DNA of 64,000 nucleotides from contig JAUZRN010000019.1 in NCBI GenBank assembly GCA_030950375.1, positions 94,700 to 158,699 of the forward strand, given 5' to 3'. This DNA comes from Rhodothermus sp. (lineage in GTDB: Bacteria > Bacteroidota > Rhodothermia > Rhodothermales > Rhodothermaceae). Under the pieces are notes generated by a model. It ran no database searches. It saw nothing but the letters and a program-made list of their open reading frames with translations, and was not told where the DNA came from. Both the position numbers and the translations under genes were made by a program. Positions 1 through 9,587 of this stretch are shown here, in pieces (the first letter of the stretch is position 1; every line of letters starts with the position of its first letter).

Positions 1-195
1 AACGGCTTCGTCGTGCTCGTCGGTGCCTTCCGGCAGATCGATCTCCGGACGAATGACGTGCAGAAAGCTCCAGGGTTTGCCGGCAGCCAACCGGCGTGCT
101 TCTTCCGTACGCACTACATCATAAGGAGGGGAGGCGACTTCGGCGGCCTTTTCAGGAAGGGGCCGCAATGCGCGAAACGGATATAACAACGACAT
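1..195 (-). CDS. DUF1015 family protein, N-terminal part (cut by the window edge)
   Basis: The minus strand opens with ATG at 193-195 and reads in frame to the window edge, giving the first 65 residues. They contain the pattern FRALRP, then ASPPYDVV, then FLHVIRPEIDLPEGT, which is the characteristic start of DUF1015 proteins. The family is conserved across many bacteria, often near serine-biosynthesis genes, and its biochemical role is not settled. The rest of the gene, and therefore its operon context, lies outside the window. A perfect TAnnTTTG box sits about 55 bases upstream of the start. The family call is firm; no function can be given. Confidence 0.85.
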   Translation of the reverse strand, partial: MSLLYPFRALRPLPEKAAEVASPPYDVVRTEEARRLAAGKPWSFLHVIRPEIDLPEGTDEHDEAV

Positions 196-250
196 GGTTC
201 ACAGGTTTTTGCATCGAATGCCTTGACGTCAGGACCTTCTTCGAGGTTCA

Positions 251-258
251 CAAAGTTA
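251..258 (-). promoter_or_regulatory. Candidate Bacteroidota-type -7 box for the DUF1015 gene
   Basis: On the minus strand this reads TAACTTTG, an exact match to the TAnnTTTG -7 element of Bacteroidota primary promoters, about 55 bases before the DUF1015 start codon. No convincing TTG -33 element was found at the expected distance, so this is only a candidate. Confidence 0.35.
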
Positions 259-365
259 ATATGCTACACTTTGAAAGTCGTGCGAATCCTGTAACACCTG
301 CCTGCAACGTATAGGAAACTTCTCTTCCGTGGTCTACGTTAAAGGGTTCGGTTTTTGGAAAACAT

Positions 366-438
<73 letters not shown>

Positions 439-445
439 CAGCGAA

Positions 446-480
446 AGGCGCCTGATCCATAAAAGGCAGGCGCCTTTTTT
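446..480 (+). terminator. Rho-independent terminator of the initiator tRNA
   Basis: A 9-bp perfect stem (AGGCGCCTG at 446-454 with CAGGCGCCT at 467-475) is followed by a T run at 475-480, directly after the tRNA. Confidence 0.9.
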
Positions 481-602
481 ATTTGCCGTTTGTCTTACAG
501 CTCAATTTTTTCTGCCCATTGATTTAAGTGCCCGTCCAAACAGCCGATTCTCTACGGAAAAGCTATGACCCCCCGTGTGCCTTAACCAACCATCCAAAAG
601 CC

Positions 603-1160
603 ATGCGTACCATGCGCTTCGTTGCCGTATTGTCGTTTTTGCTGAGCACAGCCTTTGTTCTGGTGCCGGCTAACGAGTCGGAGGTCACGCCCATTCAGCA
701 GCTCTTTCTGATCAAAGAGCTAAAGCCCGATATCAGCCGGATTGGCGTTATCTGGGATAAGAGTGCGACCAGTCGGGATCAGATCTTGCTCCAGTTGGAA
801 CGCGCTTCGGCAGCCACCGGCATCAAGGTCATCGTTGGCGAAGTGGCCAACTTGCAGGAAGTAGCGCCCCAGTTTCGGACATTGTTGCGTGACCACAGGA
901 TTGAGGCGCTCTGGATCCTGGAAGAGAGCGGGCTGTTGGGGCGGGCTGCTACCCGTAGCTTTCTGATCAAAAGTGCCACGCAGGCAGGTATGCCCGTGTT
1001 TGCCCCCTCTGAAACCTGGCTCAAAGAGGGAGCCTGTGTCACCTGGCGCAAAGACGCGGGAGGCATCCAGCTGGTCGTCAACAAGGCGGTGGCCGAGGCC
1101 ATGGGTATCACGATCCCGGCCAAGTATGAGAATCGCACGGCCTTCCTGGCGATGAATTAG
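603..1160 (+). CDS. Periplasmic ABC-type substrate-binding-like protein, single-lobe size
   Basis: About 185 residues from the ATG at 603; an in-frame ATG at 528 would add a non-signal-like stretch, so 603 or 612 is preferred. The N-terminus is a signal peptide (basic start, hydrophobic core FVAVLSFLLSTAFVLV). The mature part resembles the ABC_sub_bind (TrpX-like) family: RIGVIWDKSATSRDQ, a central EALWILEESG strand, PVFAPSETWLKEGA, and a closing LVVNKAVAEAMGITIP. Family members usually have about 300 residues and two lobes; this one covers only about one. It lies 28 bases before a chemoreceptor gene on the same strand, and no transporter permease or ATPase is nearby. A sensory role, passing ligand occupancy to the chemoreceptor, is therefore more likely than uptake. 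That role is an inference. Confidence 0.75.
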   Translation: MRTMRFVAVLSFLLSTAFVLVPANESEVTPIQQLFLIKELKPDISRIGVIWDKSATSRDQILLQLERASAATGIKVIVGEVANLQEVAPQFRTLLRDHRIEALWILEESGLLGRAATRSFLIKSATQAGMPVFAPSETWLKEGACVTWRKDAGGIQLVVNKAVAEAMGITIPAKYENRTAFLAMN

Positions 1161-1188
1161 CATGTTTCACCAGAAGCTATAGCCGGTC

Positions 1189-3072
1189 ATGGAGGAACTG
1201 CGGACCCATTCACTGCGGGCGTTGCTAACCCGAATGAACCTGCGCCGACGTTTTGTGCTGTTCCTGGGCGGGCTGGCAACGCTGACGTTTGTCGCCTTCT
1301 TCATTTATGCCCAGTATTCCATCCGGGTCACTGAGCATGAGTTTGAACAGCGGGGGCATCTGCTGGCCCAGATGCTGGCCCACAAGAACAGCCTGGCCCT
1401 GCTCATGCAGGATACCGAGGGGTTGCAACAGGCTCTTGAACAGGCAACAGCCTCGGGTTATGCCACGGCTGGCGCCTTTCTCAATCAGGAAGACAGCGTG
1501 GTAGCGGCCCATAACCTGGAGATACTGCGCCCTGAAGATCTGGCGGCGCCCGCAGATACCACCCTTGGAGCGCGCCTGCATTGGACGAAAACGCGGGCCG
1601 GTGCCCCGGTGCTGGTGGCGCAGGCGCCGGTCACCTTGGGAGCCGATGGGCAACAACTGGGCCGTGTGCTGGTGGTGCTGCCAGCCGAATCCGTACAGGC
1701 GCAGCAGCGCACCGGATTCTGGTTGTCGATGCTGATTGCCGCCTTCATTACACTGATTGTCTGGCTGATTCTGGTGGTCGTCCAGCGCACTGTGGTGCGC
1801 CCGGTGGAACAGCTACGTCAGGCTGCCCGTGCGGTTGAGCAGGGCGATCTGAGCGTACGTGTCCACATTGATCAGCAGGACGAAATTGGACAGCTGGCCG
1901 CCTCTTTCAATGCCATGGTGGAGGCCAGTCAGCGCAACATGGAGGCCCTGCGGGAGCAGCAGGAAGCGGCCGAAGCCGCCCGTAAGCAGGCCGAAGCCCT
2001 GCGTCGCCAGGCCGAAGAAACCAGTCAGCGTCTGCAGGAACGCTTCCGTCAGATTTCACAGGTCATTGCTGCCGTTACGCGTGGCGATCTGACCCATCGG
2101 CTTGAAGTATCCGAGGACGATGAGGTAGGCGCTCTGATGCGTCAGATCAACCAGATGATTGAAGACCTGACGGCGCTCGTCCGTGAAATTCATGCGACCG
2201 GCAACGCGCTGGCGGAAGTTGCCCACAGCGTGTCGACCTCGGCCGAAGAAATGTCGGCCGGCGCCAGCAACCAGGCCCAGCAGACCATGGAAGTGGCCAC
2301 GGCGATCGAGGAAATGACGCAGACGATCGCCTCTTCCTCCCAAAACGCACACGAAGCCAACCGCATGGCCCAGCGGGCTTCAAAGCTGGCTGCCAGTGGT
2401 GAAGAGATCTTTCGCAAAACGACCGAGGGCATGCACCGCATCGCCACCATTGTCAAGGATTCGACCCAGAAGGTCATGGCCCTCGGGGAGTCCAGCGCCC
2501 AGATCGGCGAAATCATTCAGGTCATCAGCAGCATCGCCGATCAGACAAACCTGCTGGCCTTGAACGCCGCTATCGAGGCAGCTCGTGCTGGCGAGCAGGG
2601 ACGCGGCTTCGCGGTGGTGGCCGACGAAGTACGCAAGCTGGCCGAACGCACCACCAGCGCCACCAAGGAAATTGAGCAGATGATTACCCGGATCCAGCAG
2701 AACACGGGGGAGGTTGTCGAATCAATGACGCGGGGCAATAGCGAAGTGGAGGCCGGTCTGAAGCTGGCCGATGAGGCTTCGCACGCTTTCGGGGAAATCC
2801 TGCAGGCCATTGATCAGATGGTGCTGATGATCAACCAGATTGCCTCGGCCAGCGAGCAGCAGTCGGCTACCAGCAGTCAGATCTCGCAAAGCGTTGAAGA
2901 GATTTCGTCGGTGGCCAATGAGGTCTCGCGTGCTACTTCAGAGCTGGCCGCCACGGCCAACATACTGAACCAGCACGTGCATCAGATGCGCCAGCTTATC
3001 GAACGCTTCCGCATCCAGCAGACGAACGAGCTCAAACAACCGATCACTGCCTCTATCGGAGATGGGCAATAG
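1189..3072 (+). CDS. Methyl-accepting chemotaxis protein
   Basis: 627 residues. A transmembrane helix at about 21-44, a periplasmic sensor region of about 130 residues, and a second helix at about 177-199 are followed by a HAMP domain (about 200-252), a coiled-coil segment rich in Glu, Ala and Gln, a second HAMP-like stretch (about 290-340), and the cytoplasmic signalling hairpin. The hairpin tip carries the conserved core [20 protein letters not shown] and [14 protein letters not shown]. Such proteins control a CheA/CheW complex; no che genes are in the window. The periplasmic region is too divergent to assign a ligand. The upstream gene encodes a small periplasmic binding protein in the same orientation, probably co-transcribed, which suggests indirect ligand sensing. 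A strong bidirectional terminator follows. Confidence 0.95.
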   Translation: MEELRTHSLRALLTRMNLRRRFVLFLGGLATLTFVAFFIYAQYSIRVTEHEFEQRGHLLAQMLAHKNSLALLMQDTEGLQQALEQATASGYATAGAFLNQEDSVVAAHNLEILRPEDLAAPADTTLGARLHWTKTRAGAPVLVAQAPVTLGADGQQLGRVLVVLPAESVQAQQRTGFWLSMLIAAFITLIVWLILVVVQRTVVRPVEQLRQAARAVEQGDLSVRVHIDQQDEIGQLAASFNAMVEASQRNMEALREQQEAAEAARKQAEALRRQAEETSQRLQERFRQISQVIAAVTRGDLTHRLEVSEDDEVGALMRQINQMIEDLTALVREIHATGNALAEVAHSVSTSAEEMSAGASNQAQQTMEVATAIEEMTQTIASSSQNAHEANRMAQRASKLAASGEEIFRKTTEGMHRIATIVKDSTQKVMALGESSAQIGEIIQVISSIADQTNLLALNAAIEAARAGEQGRGFAVVADEVRKLAERTTSATKEIEQMITRIQQNTGEVVESMTRGNSEVEAGLKLADEASHAFGEILQAIDQMVLMINQIASASEQQSATSSQISQSVEEISSVANEVSRATSELAATANILNQHVHQMRQLIERFRIQQTNELKQPITASIGDGQ

Positions 3073-3090
3073 AACACACGGGGGACACCC

Positions 3091-3123
3091 AAAAAGGCTG
3101 CCGACATCGGCAGCCTTTTTTTA
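3091..3123. terminator. Bidirectional terminator between the chemoreceptor and PAP2 genes
   Basis: An 8-bp stem (GGCTGCCG/CGGCAGCC, loop ACAT) is flanked by five A residues on the left and a T run on the right. It therefore works in both directions for the two convergent genes. Confidence 0.9.
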
Positions 3124-3127
3124 TTTA

Positions 3128-3721
3128 TTACTGCCAGAGCTGGTGTATCGTCCAAGCCACGCCGGCTCCCAACGCGGCACCGATTAACACGTCGGTCGGA
3201 TAATGGACCCCTTTCCAGACGCGTCCGATGGCCACACTGGAAGCCCAGACGTAAGCCGGCCCCACCACATACACCCGGGGTACTTCCAGACTCCAGGCGG
3301 TTGCCAGCGCAAAGGCCAGGGCGGCATGTCCCGATGGAAAGGCATACGAGGAGGGTGAATCTCCACGGGGCGTGATATCCTCCCATGCCTTGAAGGGCCT
3401 GTCCCGCTGGATCACAGCCTTCAGTCCGAACACCAGGGCCGTGGTAGCCGCGACCGAAAGGGTGATGCGTTCGGCTGTCGGACGTGACAGTTGCCCTGTC
3501 AACACGCCCCCCCATGCGACCACTGTCAGCCCGGCAAAGGCCGGATAAGCCGCAGCATCCACGGTTCGAAAATAGGCCGACACAACGGGTCCGTCCCACC
3601 GATAGGTGGCACACAGCAGTCGAAGCTCCAGGGCGTTTCGTTCACAGGCTGCCTGGGCCCATGCATTGGCCGACAACAATCCGGCCAACACCAATCCTAT
3701 CCAGAGCGGCCGCCCCATCAC
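3128..3721 (-). CDS. PAP2-family membrane phosphatase
   Basis: About 197 residues with an N-terminal signal or first membrane helix and several further hydrophobic segments. The three phosphatase motifs are all present: KAVIQRDRP (KX6RP), PSGH, and [12 protein letters not shown] (R-X5-H-X3-D, where the usual Ser before Arg is Gly). Relatives dephosphorylate phosphatidic acid, undecaprenyl pyrophosphate or phosphatidylglycerol phosphate at the membrane. Because pgsA is in the same cluster, a role on phosphatidylglycerol phosphate is attractive but unproven. The start overlaps the recA stop: GTG at 3721 overlaps TGA, and the next codon is ATG at 3718. Either start implies translational coupling to recA. 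Transcription ends at the shared terminator just downstream. Confidence 0.9.
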   Translation of the reverse strand: MMGRPLWIGLVLAGLLSANAWAQAACERNALELRLLCATYRWDGPVVSAYFRTVDAAAYPAFAGLTVVAWGGVLTGQLSRPTAERITLSVAATTALVFGLKAVIQRDRPFKAWEDITPRGDSPSSYAFPSGHAALAFALATAWSLEVPRVYVVGPAYVWASSVAIGRVWKGVHYPTDVLIGAALGAGVAWTIHQLWQ

Positions 3722-4758
3722 TCGGTATGTACTTCGTCCAGCTCGGTCCGGCTGCGTGGCGTTTGCATCCCCATCGCCTCCTGAACCCGGCGACGGATCT
3801 CCTCCTGTAGCTCCGGATGCGCCTTCAGCCAGGCCTTGGCAGCCTCCCGGCCCTGTCCGATTCGCTCCTCACCGTAAGCGTACCAGGAGCCACTCTTCTG
3901 AAGGATGTTGTGCTCAACGGCCAGATCAACCAGCTCACCCAACACAGAGATGCCTTCTCCGTAGATAATATCGAACTCGGCTTCGCGGAACGGCGGGGCC
4001 ACTTTATTCTTGACGATTTTTACTTTGGTACGGTTACCCACCACTTCGGTACCTTCTTTAATGGCCCCGATCCGCCGAATATCCATACGCACCGAAGCGT
4101 AAAATTTCAGCGCACGCCCCCCCGTGGTGGTTTCGGGGTTACCGAACATAACCCCGATCTTTTCACGGAGCTGGTTGATGAAAATAAGCACGGTGCGCGT
4201 ACGATTAATCGTGCCCGTCAGCTTGCGCAGAGCCTGGCTCATCAGGCGGGCCTGCAGTCCGACATGGCTATCCCCCATGTCGCCCTGAATTTCGGCCTGG
4301 GGCACCAGCGCGGCGACCGAGTCAACCACAATGACGTCAAGCGCACCACTGCGCACCAGCGTATCGCAGATATTCAGGGCCTGTTCGCCTGTATCCGGTT
4401 GGGATACGAGCAGGTTATCCAGATCAACGCCCAAGTTGGCTGCGTAGCGCGCATCAAAGGCGTGTTCGGCATCAATGAACGCACAGGCCCCTCCCAGTTT
4501 CTGCGCTTCGGCCATAATGTGCAGCGCCAGCGTAGTCTTACCGGACGACTCAGGCCCGAAGATTTCTATGATGCGTCCCCGGGGCACCCCCCCTACGCCA
4601 AGCGCCGCATCCAGCGCCAGCGAACCGGTGGGAATCACATCGACTGAGATAGCCGGTGCGTCACCCAGACGCATGATGGCGCCCTTGCCATACTGTTTTT
4701 CAATGTGCTTGACCGCCAGCTCCAGCGCCTTCGCTTTTGCTGCATCCTGAATTGCCAT
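3718..4758 (-). CDS. recA: Recombinase RecA
   Basis: 346 residues with the complete RecA core: Walker [10 protein letters not shown] near residue 68, the [13 protein letters not shown] segment, Walker [11 protein letters not shown], the L1/L2 DNA-binding loop region ending in [22 protein letters not shown], and an acidic C-terminus. RecA forms filaments on single-stranded DNA for homologous recombination and, where an SOS system exists, stimulates LexA cleavage. No intein interrupts it. It is the fourth gene of the pgsA-pyrE-cinA-recA-PAP2 run; the 89-base gap from cinA holds a plausible promoter of its own. I saw no recognisable LexA box. The pairing with cinA is common in bacteria. Confidence 0.99.
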   Translation of the reverse strand: MAIQDAAKAKALELAVKHIEKQYGKGAIMRLGDAPAISVDVIPTGSLALDAALGVGGVPRGRIIEIFGPESSGKTTLALHIMAEAQKLGGACAFIDAEHAFDARYAANLGVDLDNLLVSQPDTGEQALNICDTLVRSGALDVIVVDSVAALVPQAEIQGDMGDSHVGLQARLMSQALRKLTGTINRTRTVLIFINQLREKIGVMFGNPETTTGGRALKFYASVRMDIRRIGAIKEGTEVVGNRTKVKIVKNKVAPPFREAEFDIIYGEGISVLGELVDLAVEHNILQKSGSWYAYGEERIGQGREAAKAWLKAHPELQEEIRRRVQEAMGMQTPRSRTELDEVHTE

Positions 4759-4789
4759 GATAACCGTCCTGATTGCTCAGTTTTTCTGG

Positions 4790-4819
4790 TAAAGTATAAA
4801 ATATTCTTACGCTTGCCAA
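4790..4819 (-). promoter_or_regulatory. Candidate recA promoter
   Basis: On the minus strand, TTG (of TTGGCA) at 4817-4819 is followed 20 bases later by TACTTTA at 4790-4796, inside a conspicuously AT-rich stretch. This resembles the Bacteroidota TTG/TAnnTTTG layout with one mismatch. It lies about 35 bases upstream of the recA start, in the only sizeable gap of the cluster. Confidence 0.4.
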
Positions 4820-4847
4820 GATCGATCACCGGGCTGCCACCGGTCTG

Positions 4848-6119
4848 TCATGCCGACAGAACAGGGGTCGAGATCATCTTTTGAAGCAAATGTCGTCGTA
4901 AAAGATCCAGTGCGGCGGCTGTAGCCCGCTGTTTGAAGCGTTGTCGGTCATCCGGCAGGTAATAGCGTCGCGCAAAGGCAGTGTGCGCGTCGGCCAGTCC
5001 GATCCAGACGGTGCCTACTGGCTTATCGGGGGTGCCTCCAGTCGGTCCGGCAATGCCCGTGGTCGCAAGGGCAAGGTGGGCACCCAGTCGTTCGCGCACG
5101 CCGCAGGCCATCTGCACCGCTACTGCTTCGCTAACCGCGCCTTCACGCGCCAGCACGTCGGGGTCCACGCCCAGCACAGCAACTTTCACGGCATTGTCAT
5201 AAGCCACCACGCCGCCACGGAAGTACGCAGAGGCTCCGCTGACATTGGTGAGGCAGTCAGCCAGATGACCTCCGGTACAGCTTTCGGCTACGGCCATGGT
5301 GGCGTTCAGCCGACGCAACATTTGCCCGACCACTACTTCCAGCCTCTCTTCATTGGTGCTTACCAGATGACTCCCGATACGTTCGCGAATGAACCGCACC
5401 AGTTTTTCGATATGCTGCCGGGCTTGCTCGTCAGAGGGCGCCCGCACTGTCAGACGCAACCGCACTCCATAGGGATCGGGCAGGTAGGCCAGTTGCATGG
5501 TGTCGCTGAGCAGGGCTTCTATACCGGCCAGTCGCTGCTGCAGGTCCGACTCGCCAATCCCGGCCGTTACCAGTATTTGCTGCCGGACAGCCGGTCGGCC
5601 AGGCAGCTGCTCCAAACGCGGCAGCACGACCTCACGCATCAACGTTTGTAGCTCATGCGGCACACCAGGAAGTACCACAACAATACCTGCCTTGTCCTGC
5701 AACCACAGGCCCGGGGCCGTACCGACCGGATTCGGCAGTGGCACAAATCCTTCGGGAATCAGCGCCTGCACCCGGTTGCGTTCAGGCATGGGCCGGCCTC
5801 GCTGCCGGAAATAAGCCTCAATTTGCGCCAGTAGCTCCGATTGCAGGCGTAGTGGGCGACTCATACAGCTGGCCAATGCCTCGCGTGTGCGATCATCATG
5901 CGTAGGGCCCAGTCCCCCACAGATGATTACCACCGCCGCTTCTGCCCGCGCCCGGCGTAGCGCCTGACAGATCGCCTCGGGATGATCGCCAACAACCTCG
6001 ATCCGCTCCACCGTAATTCCCCGAGCCGTCAGTTCGGCCCCCAGCCATGCGGCATTGGTGTTGATCGTCACGCCGGTAAGCAACTCATCGCCAATGGTCA
6101 GCAGAACGGCCTTCATCAT
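4848..6119 (-). CDS. cinA: CinA-family nicotinamide-nucleotide amidase / competence-damage protein
   Basis: 423 residues from the ATG at 6119, which overlaps the pyrE stop (ATGA). The upstream in-frame start at 6140 would add seven residues inside pyrE and is less likely. The N-terminal half is a molybdopterin-binding-like (MoCF) domain beginning KAVLLTIGDELLTG and containing VIICGGLGPTHDD; in CinA proteins this half acts as an ADP-ribose pyrophosphatase. The C-terminal half (AVAESCTGGHLADCLTNVSGASAYFRGG, TTGIAGPTGGTPDKPVG in pieces) is the CinA/PncC domain that deamidates nicotinamide mononucleotide in pyridine-nucleotide salvage. Its position just before recA is a frequent bacterial arrangement. 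Confidence 0.96.
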   Translation of the reverse strand: MMKAVLLTIGDELLTGVTINTNAAWLGAELTARGITVERIEVVGDHPEAICQALRRARAEAAVVIICGGLGPTHDDRTREALASCMSRPLRLQSELLAQIEAYFRQRGRPMPERNRVQALIPEGFVPLPNPVGTAPGLWLQDKAGIVVVLPGVPHELQTLMREVVLPRLEQLPGRPAVRQQILVTAGIGESDLQQRLAGIEALLSDTMQLAYLPDPYGVRLRLTVRAPSDEQARQHIEKLVRFIRERIGSHLVSTNEERLEVVVGQMLRRLNATMAVAESCTGGHLADCLTNVSGASAYFRGGVVAYDNAVKVAVLGVDPDVLAREGAVSEAVAVQMACGVRERLGAHLALATTGIAGPTGGTPDKPVGTVWIGLADAHTAFARRYYLPDDRQRFKQRATAAALDLLRRHLLQKMISTPVLSA

Positions 6120-6769
6120 ACATGGTGTGCCTTTGACCACCCGTACGGATCGGCCTGCCAGTCCTCCAGCACAGCGGCCGCGCGCGCATCGAGCAACCCA
6201 TGCTCGCGAGCCACTTCTACCAGGACAGACAGGTTCGTCAGCGTATGCAACGGAATTTCAGCCTGGGCGAACCGCTGCTCCGCTTCAGGAAATCCATAGG
6301 TAAAAATAGCCAGGACAGCCTCCACGCGGGCATCAGCCGCCCTCAAAGCTTCGGCAGCGGCCAGCGACGAGCGGCCCGTGGAAATCAGGTCTTCAATCAG
6401 CACCACCCGTTGTCCCGGCTCCAGTCGTCCTTCGAGCTGTCGCTTCTGCCCATGTGCCTTGGGCTGGGCACGAACGTACACCATGGGAAGCTCCAGCCGA
6501 TCGGCCAGCCAGGCCGCATGTGGGATACCAGCTGTAGCCGTTCCGGCAATCACCTCAGGCGCCAGTTCCCAGAACTCAATGATCTGACAGAAGCCTTCGG
6601 TAATGGTACGCCGGAGGTGGGGATAACTGATCAGCAGGCGATTGTCACAGTAAATAGGGGCCCGCAGGCCAGAAGCCCACGTGAACGGTTGTTTCGGCGC
6701 AAAGGAAACCGCCCCAATGGTCAGCAGTGCGGTAGCGACCTGTCGTGCCCGTGCTTCTTCAGGCGTCAT
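6116..6769 (-). CDS. pyrE: Orotate phosphoribosyltransferase
   Basis: 217 residues from ATG 6769 (a longer frame to 6808 adds residues unlike the family). The substrate-binding start FAPKQPFTWASGLRAPIYCDNR (in pieces), the central GTATAGIPHAAWLA, and the PRPP-binding motif VVLIEDLISTG are all visible. The enzyme converts orotate and PRPP to orotidine monophosphate in pyrimidine synthesis. The start lies inside the end of pgsA and the stop overlaps the start of cinA, so these genes are almost certainly translated from one message. No attenuator-like element is visible, and no other pyrimidine gene is nearby. Confidence 0.96.
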   Translation of the reverse strand: MTPEEARARQVATALLTIGAVSFAPKQPFTWASGLRAPIYCDNRLLISYPHLRRTITEGFCQIIEFWELAPEVIAGTATAGIPHAAWLADRLELPMVYVRAQPKAHGQKRQLEGRLEPGQRVVLIEDLISTGRSSLAAAEALRAADARVEAVLAIFTYGFPEAEQRFAQAEIPLHTLTNLSVLVEVAREHGLLDARAAAVLEDWQADPYGWSKAHHV

Positions 6770-7352
6770 GACGATACAGAGCGGTTCGGCTCCACATGCC
6801 CTGCACATACCAGAGGCCTGTCAGCACCGTAAAGGTGACGAGTCCTAACAGCAAGAAAAACGGTATCGGTCCCTCCAGGATCTGTGCGGCATACGTTCCT
6901 GTTGTTCCGGGCAATCGGCGCAACACCAGCAGTAGCAGCATGCCGATCAGAAAAACAAGCTGTACGGTCGTTTTGGTCTTGGCCAGCGGAAGCGTGCGCA
7001 GGCTCTGACCGCGGGCTTCAGCCCAGGTACGCAGTCCGGTCACCAGCACGTCCCGCGCTGCAATGAGGCCCACGGCCCACCACGGTACTTGCTGCGGAAG
7101 CAAGATCGCCAGGCAACTGAACGTGCCCAGTACCAACACCTTATCGGCAAACGGATCCAGAAACTGCCCCAGCCGAGAGCGCGCGCGAAAGCTGCGGGCC
7201 AGCTTACCGTCCAGGTAATCCGAAATAGCCGCCGCCACAAAAAGCCCCAGCGCAGCCAGCTCTCCTGTAAAGGTTTCGCTGAGCAGCAATACCAGCAAAA
7301 CTGGGGTAAGCGCGATACGCGCAATGGTCAATGCATTGGGCAGATGTTGCAT
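6759..7352 (-). CDS. pgsA: CDP-diacylglycerol-glycerol-3-phosphate 3-phosphatidyltransferase
   Basis: About 197 residues starting at ATG 7352, giving the family's usual opening MQHLPNALTIARI; an upstream in-frame ATG at 7382 adds ten atypical residues. The CDP-alcohol phosphotransferase signature D-x2-DG-x2-AR-x8-G-x3-D-x3-D is complete, from DYLDGKLAR to GQFLDPFAD. The enzyme makes phosphatidylglycerol phosphate at the inner membrane. Several hydrophobic helices follow. PgsA is the likely call within the family, but a related CDP-alcohol transferase cannot be excluded by eye. It is the first gene of the run and is divergent from dnaK across a 228-base gap. Confidence 0.88.
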   Translation of the reverse strand: MQHLPNALTIARIALTPVLLVLLLSETFTGELAALGLFVAAAISDYLDGKLARSFRARSRLGQFLDPFADKVLVLGTFSCLAILLPQQVPWWAVGLIAARDVLVTGLRTWAEARGQSLRTLPLAKTKTTVQLVFLIGMLLLLVLRRLPGTTGTYAAQILEGPIPFFLLLGLVTFTVLTGLWYVQGMWSRTALYRHDA

Positions 7353-7580
7353 GATCGACGCCTGGCGTCCCGATGCTCTCAAAAGATAACAAACCGCCGC
7401 CTATAAAAGCAGCTCCTGCACGAACGTTTACTCGCCCAACAGGTTCGTCGGGTTGTGTCAAAAGCGTGAGATAGCTGACATTCTGACGCACTTTGCAACG
7501 CGGCACTGTTCTTGATCCAGGCTCGGCACAGCATCTGTGTGGTGCAAATTGTCGGACCTTATAAACCACAGTAGTGAACG

Positions 7581-9503
7581 ATGGGCAAGATTATCGGCAT
7601 CGACCTGGGCACGACGAACTCGGTGGTGGCTGTCATGGAAGGCGGCGAGCCCAAAGTCATTATCAATGCAGAAGGCTCGCGGATCACACCTTCGGTGGTA
7701 GCTTTTACGTCCGATGGTGAACGCCTCGTCGGCGCCCCGGCCAAACGCCAGGCCATTACCAATCCCAAGAACACCATCTTCTCCATCAAGCGCTTCATGG
7801 GGCGCTTCTATGACGAGGTGACCGAAGAGATCAAGATGGTGCCCTATAAGGTCGTCCGGGGTGACAACAATACAGTTCGCGTCGAGGTTGAGGTAGGCGG
7901 GGAAAAGCGTCTGTACACGCCGCAGGAAATCTCGGCCATGATCCTGCAGAAGCTGAAACAGACGGCCGAGGAATACCTGGGGGAGCCGGTTACGGAAGCG
8001 GTTATCACGGTGCCGGCCTATTTCAACGACGCACAGCGTAAGGCAACAAAGGAGGCCGGGGAAATTGCTGGGTTGAAGGTGCGTCGTATCCTCAACGAGC
8101 CCACCGCAGCGGCGCTGGCTTATGGCCTGGACAAGAAAGAGAAAGAGCTCAAGGTGGCTGTCTACGACCTTGGAGGCGGTACGTACGACATTTCGATTCT
8201 GGAGCTGGGCGATGGCGTCTTTGAAGTAAAGGCTACAAGTGGGGATACGCATCTGGGTGGCGACAACTTCGACCAGCGGCTCATTGACTACATCGCTGAC
8301 GAATTCCAGAAGCAGGAGGGCATCGACTTGCGGAAGGATCCCATGGCGCTGCAGCGGCTTAAGGAAGCGGCCGAAAAGGCCAAGATTGAGCTGTCCAGCG
8401 CCATGAAAACCACCGTGAACCTGCCGTTCATCACGGCGACAGCCGAAGGGCCCAAGCACCTGGTTATGGAGATCACGCGCGCCAAATTTGAACAATTGAT
8501 TGAAGACCTCGTGGCGCGCACGATTCCGCCCATGGAGCAGGCCCTCAAGGAAGCCAAGCTTCGCAAGGAAGACATTGACGAGATCATCCTCGTCGGTGGT
8601 TCCACGCGGGTTCCACTGGTGCAGCGGACGGTTGAAGAGTTCTTCGGCAAGAAGGCCAACAAGTCGGTCAATCCCGACGAGGTGGTGGCTATCGGAGCGG
8701 CCATCCAGGCCGGTGTCCTTTCGGGTGAGGTGCAGGATGTGCTCCTGCTGGACGTGACGCCGCTCAACCTGGGAATTGAGACGCTCGGCGGTGTGATGAC
8801 CGTGCTCATTCCGGCCAACACAACAATTCCAACGCGCAAGAGCGAGATCTTCACAACGGCGTCGGACAACCAGAGTTCGGTCGAAATTCACGTCCTGCAG
8901 GGCAACCGAGAAATGGCGGCTGACAACCGGAGCCTCGGGCGGTTTATCCTCGACGGGATCCCGCCAGCTCCGCGAGGAGTGCCGCAAATCGAAGTGACCT
9001 TCGACATCGATGCCAACGGCATCCTGAACGTGTCGGCGCGTGACAAAGCCACCGGCAAAGAACAGTCCATCCGCATTGAGGCCTCCAGTGGGCTGACACC
9101 CGAAGAAATCGAGCGGATGCGCGAAGAGGCACGTCGGCACGCAGCAGAGGACCGGAAGCGGCGGGAACAGGTCGAGAAGCTCAACCAGGCCGACTCGCTT
9201 ATCTACATGACCGAAAAGAACCTGCGCGAGTACGGAGACAAGCTGCCGGCCGAAAAACGGGCAAAGATTGAGTCGGCCCTCGAACGCCTCAAAGAAGTGC
9301 ACAAAGCTCGCAACTTTGACGAGCTCGACTCGGCAATCGCCCAGCTGAACCAGGCCTGGAATGAGGCCAGCCAGGAACTCTACCAGGCCCAGCAAGCGGC
9401 CGGTGCGCAAACGGCCGACGGGGCTTCAGCGCAGGCCGGGTCTGGTGGCGTCCGCGAAGCCGACTATGAGGTGATCGACGAAGACGACAAAGACAAGCAA
9501 TAA
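7581..9503 (+). CDS. dnaK: Chaperone DnaK (Hsp70)
   Basis: 640 residues, standard DnaK length. The nucleotide-binding domain opens [16 protein letters not shown] and contains [15 protein letters not shown] and [13 protein letters not shown]. The substrate-binding domain begins after [14 protein letters not shown], and the helical lid ends in an acidic tail ([11 protein letters not shown]). DnaK is the ATP-driven chaperone that works with DnaJ and GrpE; neither partner gene is in the window, so dnaK stands alone. The 228-base upstream region shows no CIRCE inverted repeat, so its heat regulation cannot be predicted. Two terminators follow. Confidence 0.99.
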   Translation: MGKIIGIDLGTTNSVVAVMEGGEPKVIINAEGSRITPSVVAFTSDGERLVGAPAKRQAITNPKNTIFSIKRFMGRFYDEVTEEIKMVPYKVVRGDNNTVRVEVEVGGEKRLYTPQEISAMILQKLKQTAEEYLGEPVTEAVITVPAYFNDAQRKATKEAGEIAGLKVRRILNEPTAAALAYGLDKKEKELKVAVYDLGGGTYDISILELGDGVFEVKATSGDTHLGGDNFDQRLIDYIADEFQKQEGIDLRKDPMALQRLKEAAEKAKIELSSAMKTTVNLPFITATAEGPKHLVMEITRAKFEQLIEDLVARTIPPMEQALKEAKLRKEDIDEIILVGGSTRVPLVQRTVEEFFGKKANKSVNPDEVVAIGAAIQAGVLSGEVQDVLLLDVTPLNLGIETLGGVMTVLIPANTTIPTRKSEIFTTASDNQSSVEIHVLQGNREMAADNRSLGRFILDGIPPAPRGVPQIEVTFDIDANGILNVSARDKATGKEQSIRIEASSGLTPEEIERMREEARRHAAEDRKRREQVEKLNQADSLIYMTEKNLREYGDKLPAEKRAKIESALERLKEVHKARNFDELDSAIAQLNQAWNEASQELYQAQQAAGAQTADGASAQAGSGGVREADYEVIDEDDKDKQ

Positions 9504-9540
9504 AGCGCGCGTGCTGTGGCCTGGCCACCGCGCGCTTTTA
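9502..9540 (+). terminator. dnaK terminator 1
   Basis: AAAGCGCGCG (from 9502) pairs with CGCGCGCTTT (to 9538) around a loop that itself contains TGGCC/GGCCA. A short T run follows. Confidence 0.75.
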
Positions 9541-9553
9541 CATAGATGACTTG

Positions 9554-9587
9554 AAACCCGGATGGGGTATCCCATCCGGGTTTTTTT
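9554..9587. terminator. Bidirectional terminator between dnaK and tatD
   Basis: A 13-bp perfect stem (AAACCCGGATGGG at 9554-9566 with CCCATCCGGGTTT at 9571-9583) is followed by a run of seven T. The stem lies directly against the tatD stop codon, so it also serves the minus strand. Confidence 0.9.

Noticed and set aside
528..602. Earlier start (ATG 528) for the binding-protein gene
   Set aside because: It would place 25 polar residues before a clear signal peptide; 603 or 612 gives a normal signal sequence.
7353..7580. CIRCE or other heat-shock operator upstream of dnaK
   Set aside because: No TTAGCACTC-N9-GAGTGCTAA-like inverted repeat was found on either strand.
7458..9410. A 650-codon open frame on the minus strand opposite dnaK
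   Set aside because: Long antisense frames are common opposite dnaK in GC-rich genomes. The composition (many His, Arg, Gly, Leu) is typical of a shadow, and it has no family motif.
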